Source: Alviniconcha marisindica (Eukaryota > Mollusca > Gastropoda > Provannidae). Taken from it: 64,000 bases of DNA. Where the stretch lies: assembly GCA_018857735.1 (NCBI GenBank), contig JABMCL010001219.1, positions 124,001-188,000 on the forward strand, given 5' to 3'. Both the position numbers and the translations under genes were made by a program. Every line of letters begins with the position of its first letter. The first letter of the stretch is position 1. Positions 61,770 through 64,000 of this stretch are shown here, in pieces. The notes beneath the pieces are model-generated. The model was not told where the DNA came from. It searched no databases and saw only the letters and a program-made list of their open reading frames with translations.

Positions 61770-61879
61770 CTCATTTTTTTGTCCATTTTGTCAGTATGCT
61801 TCAGTTAATTACCTGTCACGAAAGATGTAAACCACTGTGATTCCAGCAATCACCTGTCACCAAATGACATAAACCACCT

Positions 61880-62266
61880 GTGGAAATTGCTGTTCTTTTG
61901 GGCTACTTGTAAACCACCCAATAGACCCAGTCCGGTTGATGAAATGTTAAAATCCAAAAACTAACTAACAATCCCAATCAACTGGGGAACAAACTGTTGT
62001 ATGGTACAATTGAATAGGTCACTTTATGACAAAACTTGAACAAAGTTGAAGTTTTTAAATTTAATAAACACACCAAGAAAAAAGCATATATATATATTCT
62101 ATATGACAAACCATGACACATCATTACAAGTGATAAATATGAGAAATAACACACCAAGTAACAGGTCAATAATTGTACATTTTATCTACATAATACCATT
62201 AAATATGAAGGATAACATACCAAATAACAAGTCAATAATTGTACATCATTTATACGTACGTTCTTT
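61880..62266. repeat. Retroposon tail remnant and 66-bp tandem duplication
   Basis: 61900-61970 ends with 'atgttaaaatccaaaaactaactaac', related to the tails at 7005-7175 and 50870-51040. 62135-62200 and 62201-62266 are two diverged copies of one 66-bp unit ('aacaggtcaataattgtaca' in each). Confidence 0.6.
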
Positions 62267-62584
62267 ATCATTATGTATTTATATGTATATGACATCAATT
62301 TGGAAAAGGGAGTACATGTCAGCCATAGGCACCTACTTTTACTATAGGCTTTTATTCAAAATGATGTATACTGCATGTGGATACTTTGTCGCCTTAGTTT
62401 ACTGTTGATTGTTTTACTATAGGCTTTTTTTTTTTGAGAGAGAGAGAGAGAAAAAAAGATGCATGTTTGAAGGTGAATACTTTAGTTTACTGTTTTTTGT
62501 GGGAATTTGCCCAACGGAAGCTTGACTGTGCTCAGTAGGTCGCTGTATTACTATTAGTGTTGATAATGCCCCACAAGACATGTG

Positions 62585-63350
62585 TTGCTGTACTTTTTTT
62601 CACCTTGGCAATGGCATACTTTGTCACTCTCATGTCAAATTTGATGTTCTGCCTGCAAGTTTTGTCTCCCAGCACCATTGCAAATATAAATACAATGCAA
62701 AAGAACTTTAATATTCATAATAATGGCATAAAATAAAAAAATGTCTTTTGAATCATTCAGTTTCCACACAGAAAAAGGACAGTTAGACAGTTCAACATAA
62801 CTAAAGTAAAAGTATACAAATAAATAAAACTGAGTAAAACAGTAAAACATTGCTTCTGAGATGGATCAAGTGCACACACATTACTATTAGTTCTACCCTC
62901 CACTGCCTGTCCATTCATGGCCAGTAATGTCCACACACCCACAAACACAGTCACACCTACACCCACATTAAAAATTATTGCATCACCCACATATACCCAA
63001 ACATGCATGCACACACACACACACACACACATGCTCCCTCACACCTAACTATCCATTATTTAACATAATACCATCATATTCCATATTAATCGCAATATTA
63101 ATGAGTCCAGCACACTGTAATCTGTCTTTCTCTTCAGCCAATGTGTGTGTGCTGTGTGTGTGTTGCCTTACAGAGTTAAACTTAATTATTCTGTATTTTG
63201 AGTAGACTACAAGGCTGTTGCTGTCTGTAGCTCTGAGCCGTGTCAAATATGATTATGTAAGTTACACTGAGTGATCATGTCCTGTAGATATGTTTAATGG
63301 AATGACTACTATCTATTGATGAGGTTGATGGTAAATGTGGACTGACTTTG
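62585..63350. mobile_element. Second, decayed copy of the 45738-47411 DNA element family
   Basis: The left part (62600-62680) has 'actttgtcac', 'gtcaaatttgatg' and 'gcaagttttgtct', matching 45760-45820. The core 63110-63345 ('cactgtaatctgtctttc', 'tattttgagtagactac', 'gtagctctgagc', 'tggactgactttgggtgt') matches 45890-46320 without the microsatellite expansion. The right inverted end is not found. Confidence 0.7.
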
Positions 63351-64000
63351 GGTGTAATAATAACTGGGTTTTGTCAAAATATTTCTTTATGATGAGGTTT
63401 ATAGAATATTACGCGCCTTACAAATGTTTGATATTATTCATTATTTTCCCAGCTACCTTCAGTGGCCACATAGACGATGTGATCAAACTTGTTTTGCAAA
63501 CTGTCACTCCTGACAACCAGTTTTGATCCTTTCACTGACAATAAAACCCCACAGACAGTTTGTTTTTTAATTGGGAGGTTACCCAACTGTGTCAACCTTG
63601 CTACTTGCATGACTCGCTGGAGTTGGAAGTAAAGTAGAAAGTTGGTTCCTAGTTCCTTCCTATTGAAGCTGGTTAATTCAAAGTGGAAACAAAAAAGTGT
63701 TTTGTTCTGATTTTCTTTTCCAGAATGCTGGTTGTCATCTTTATTTCAAATATTTGCTATTTAAATCAAAATGGGGTGTGGCACCTCAGATTTTATGCCC
63801 ACAGTACCCCTCAGAAGGGAAAGCTGAGAGAAGATTAAGAAAAATAAAACTGAGTCAACTGTGAAGGTAAAAATTATGCCTGTAGAATTCATGACAGTAG
63901 GCTAAACATACAGGTTTATTTAAAAAAAAGAAGAGAATAATCAACAGAGGGAATCAGCAGTGCTTGGTACGTTCTGGCTGCTTTCAAGCCGGCCAAAGTC
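63351..64000. other. Gene-free end of window
   Basis: No exon matching the expected next part of the glycosyltransferase (W-x-C-G-G onward) and no recognised repeat. Confidence 0.4.

Overview
This is animal genomic DNA from a large-intron invertebrate genome, most likely a marine mollusc (probably a gastropod). The lineage is an inference from the overall texture: long (CA)n and (CT)n tracts, tRNA-derived SINEs, several LINE clades, short-LTR Ty3/Gypsy elements and MITEs. No sequence search was possible. Coding sequence is sparse. I find one host gene and a dense, nested set of decayed mobile elements.

The host gene is on the + strand and encodes a divergent polypeptide N-acetylgalactosaminyltransferase (GALNT, GT27 family, the enzymes that start mucin-type O-glycosylation in the Golgi). 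Five consecutive internal exons are visible: 7276-7505, 11690-11856, 31029-31206, 36115-36318 and 56750-56867. They splice with consistent phases into 897 nt, or 299 uninterrupted codons. The model covers the end of the stem region and the GT-A fold, including the DSH metal motif and the WGGENLE motif. The N-terminal membrane anchor, the rest of the catalytic domain and the ricin-type lectin domain lie outside the window. The introns are about 4.2, 19.2, 4.9 and 20.4 kb.

Everything else is intronic. Layout: 1-7275, LINE relic and SINE; 7506-11689, P-element-like transposase relic and a Harbinger-type MITE with a SINE nested inside; 11857-31028, MITEs, decayed satellite, a decayed transposon-like gene (24.4-26.7 kb), a near-perfect palindromic element, a LINE endonuclease fragment and a 27-unit mucin-like minisatellite; 31207-36114, pyrimidine-rich minisatellite, dispersed repeats and a LINE RNase H fragment; 36319-56749, more repeats, a minus-strand Ty3/Gypsy relic split by two DNA elements, an L1-like relic, a second SINE copy and serial duplications of the exon 5 splice site; 56868-64000, a Ty3/Gypsy element with both LTRs but no integrase region.

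Points most worth a second look: the exact 112-bp tandem duplication that copies the exon 5 acceptor; the Cys-poor, divergent GALNT active-site region; the Thr/Ser/Pro-rich minisatellite inside an O-glycosyltransferase intron; the transposon family carrying arrays of a 14-bp invertible motif; and the nuclease-like motif pattern in the 24-27 kb relic. I saw no intact second gene, no functional RNA gene and no CRISPR array.
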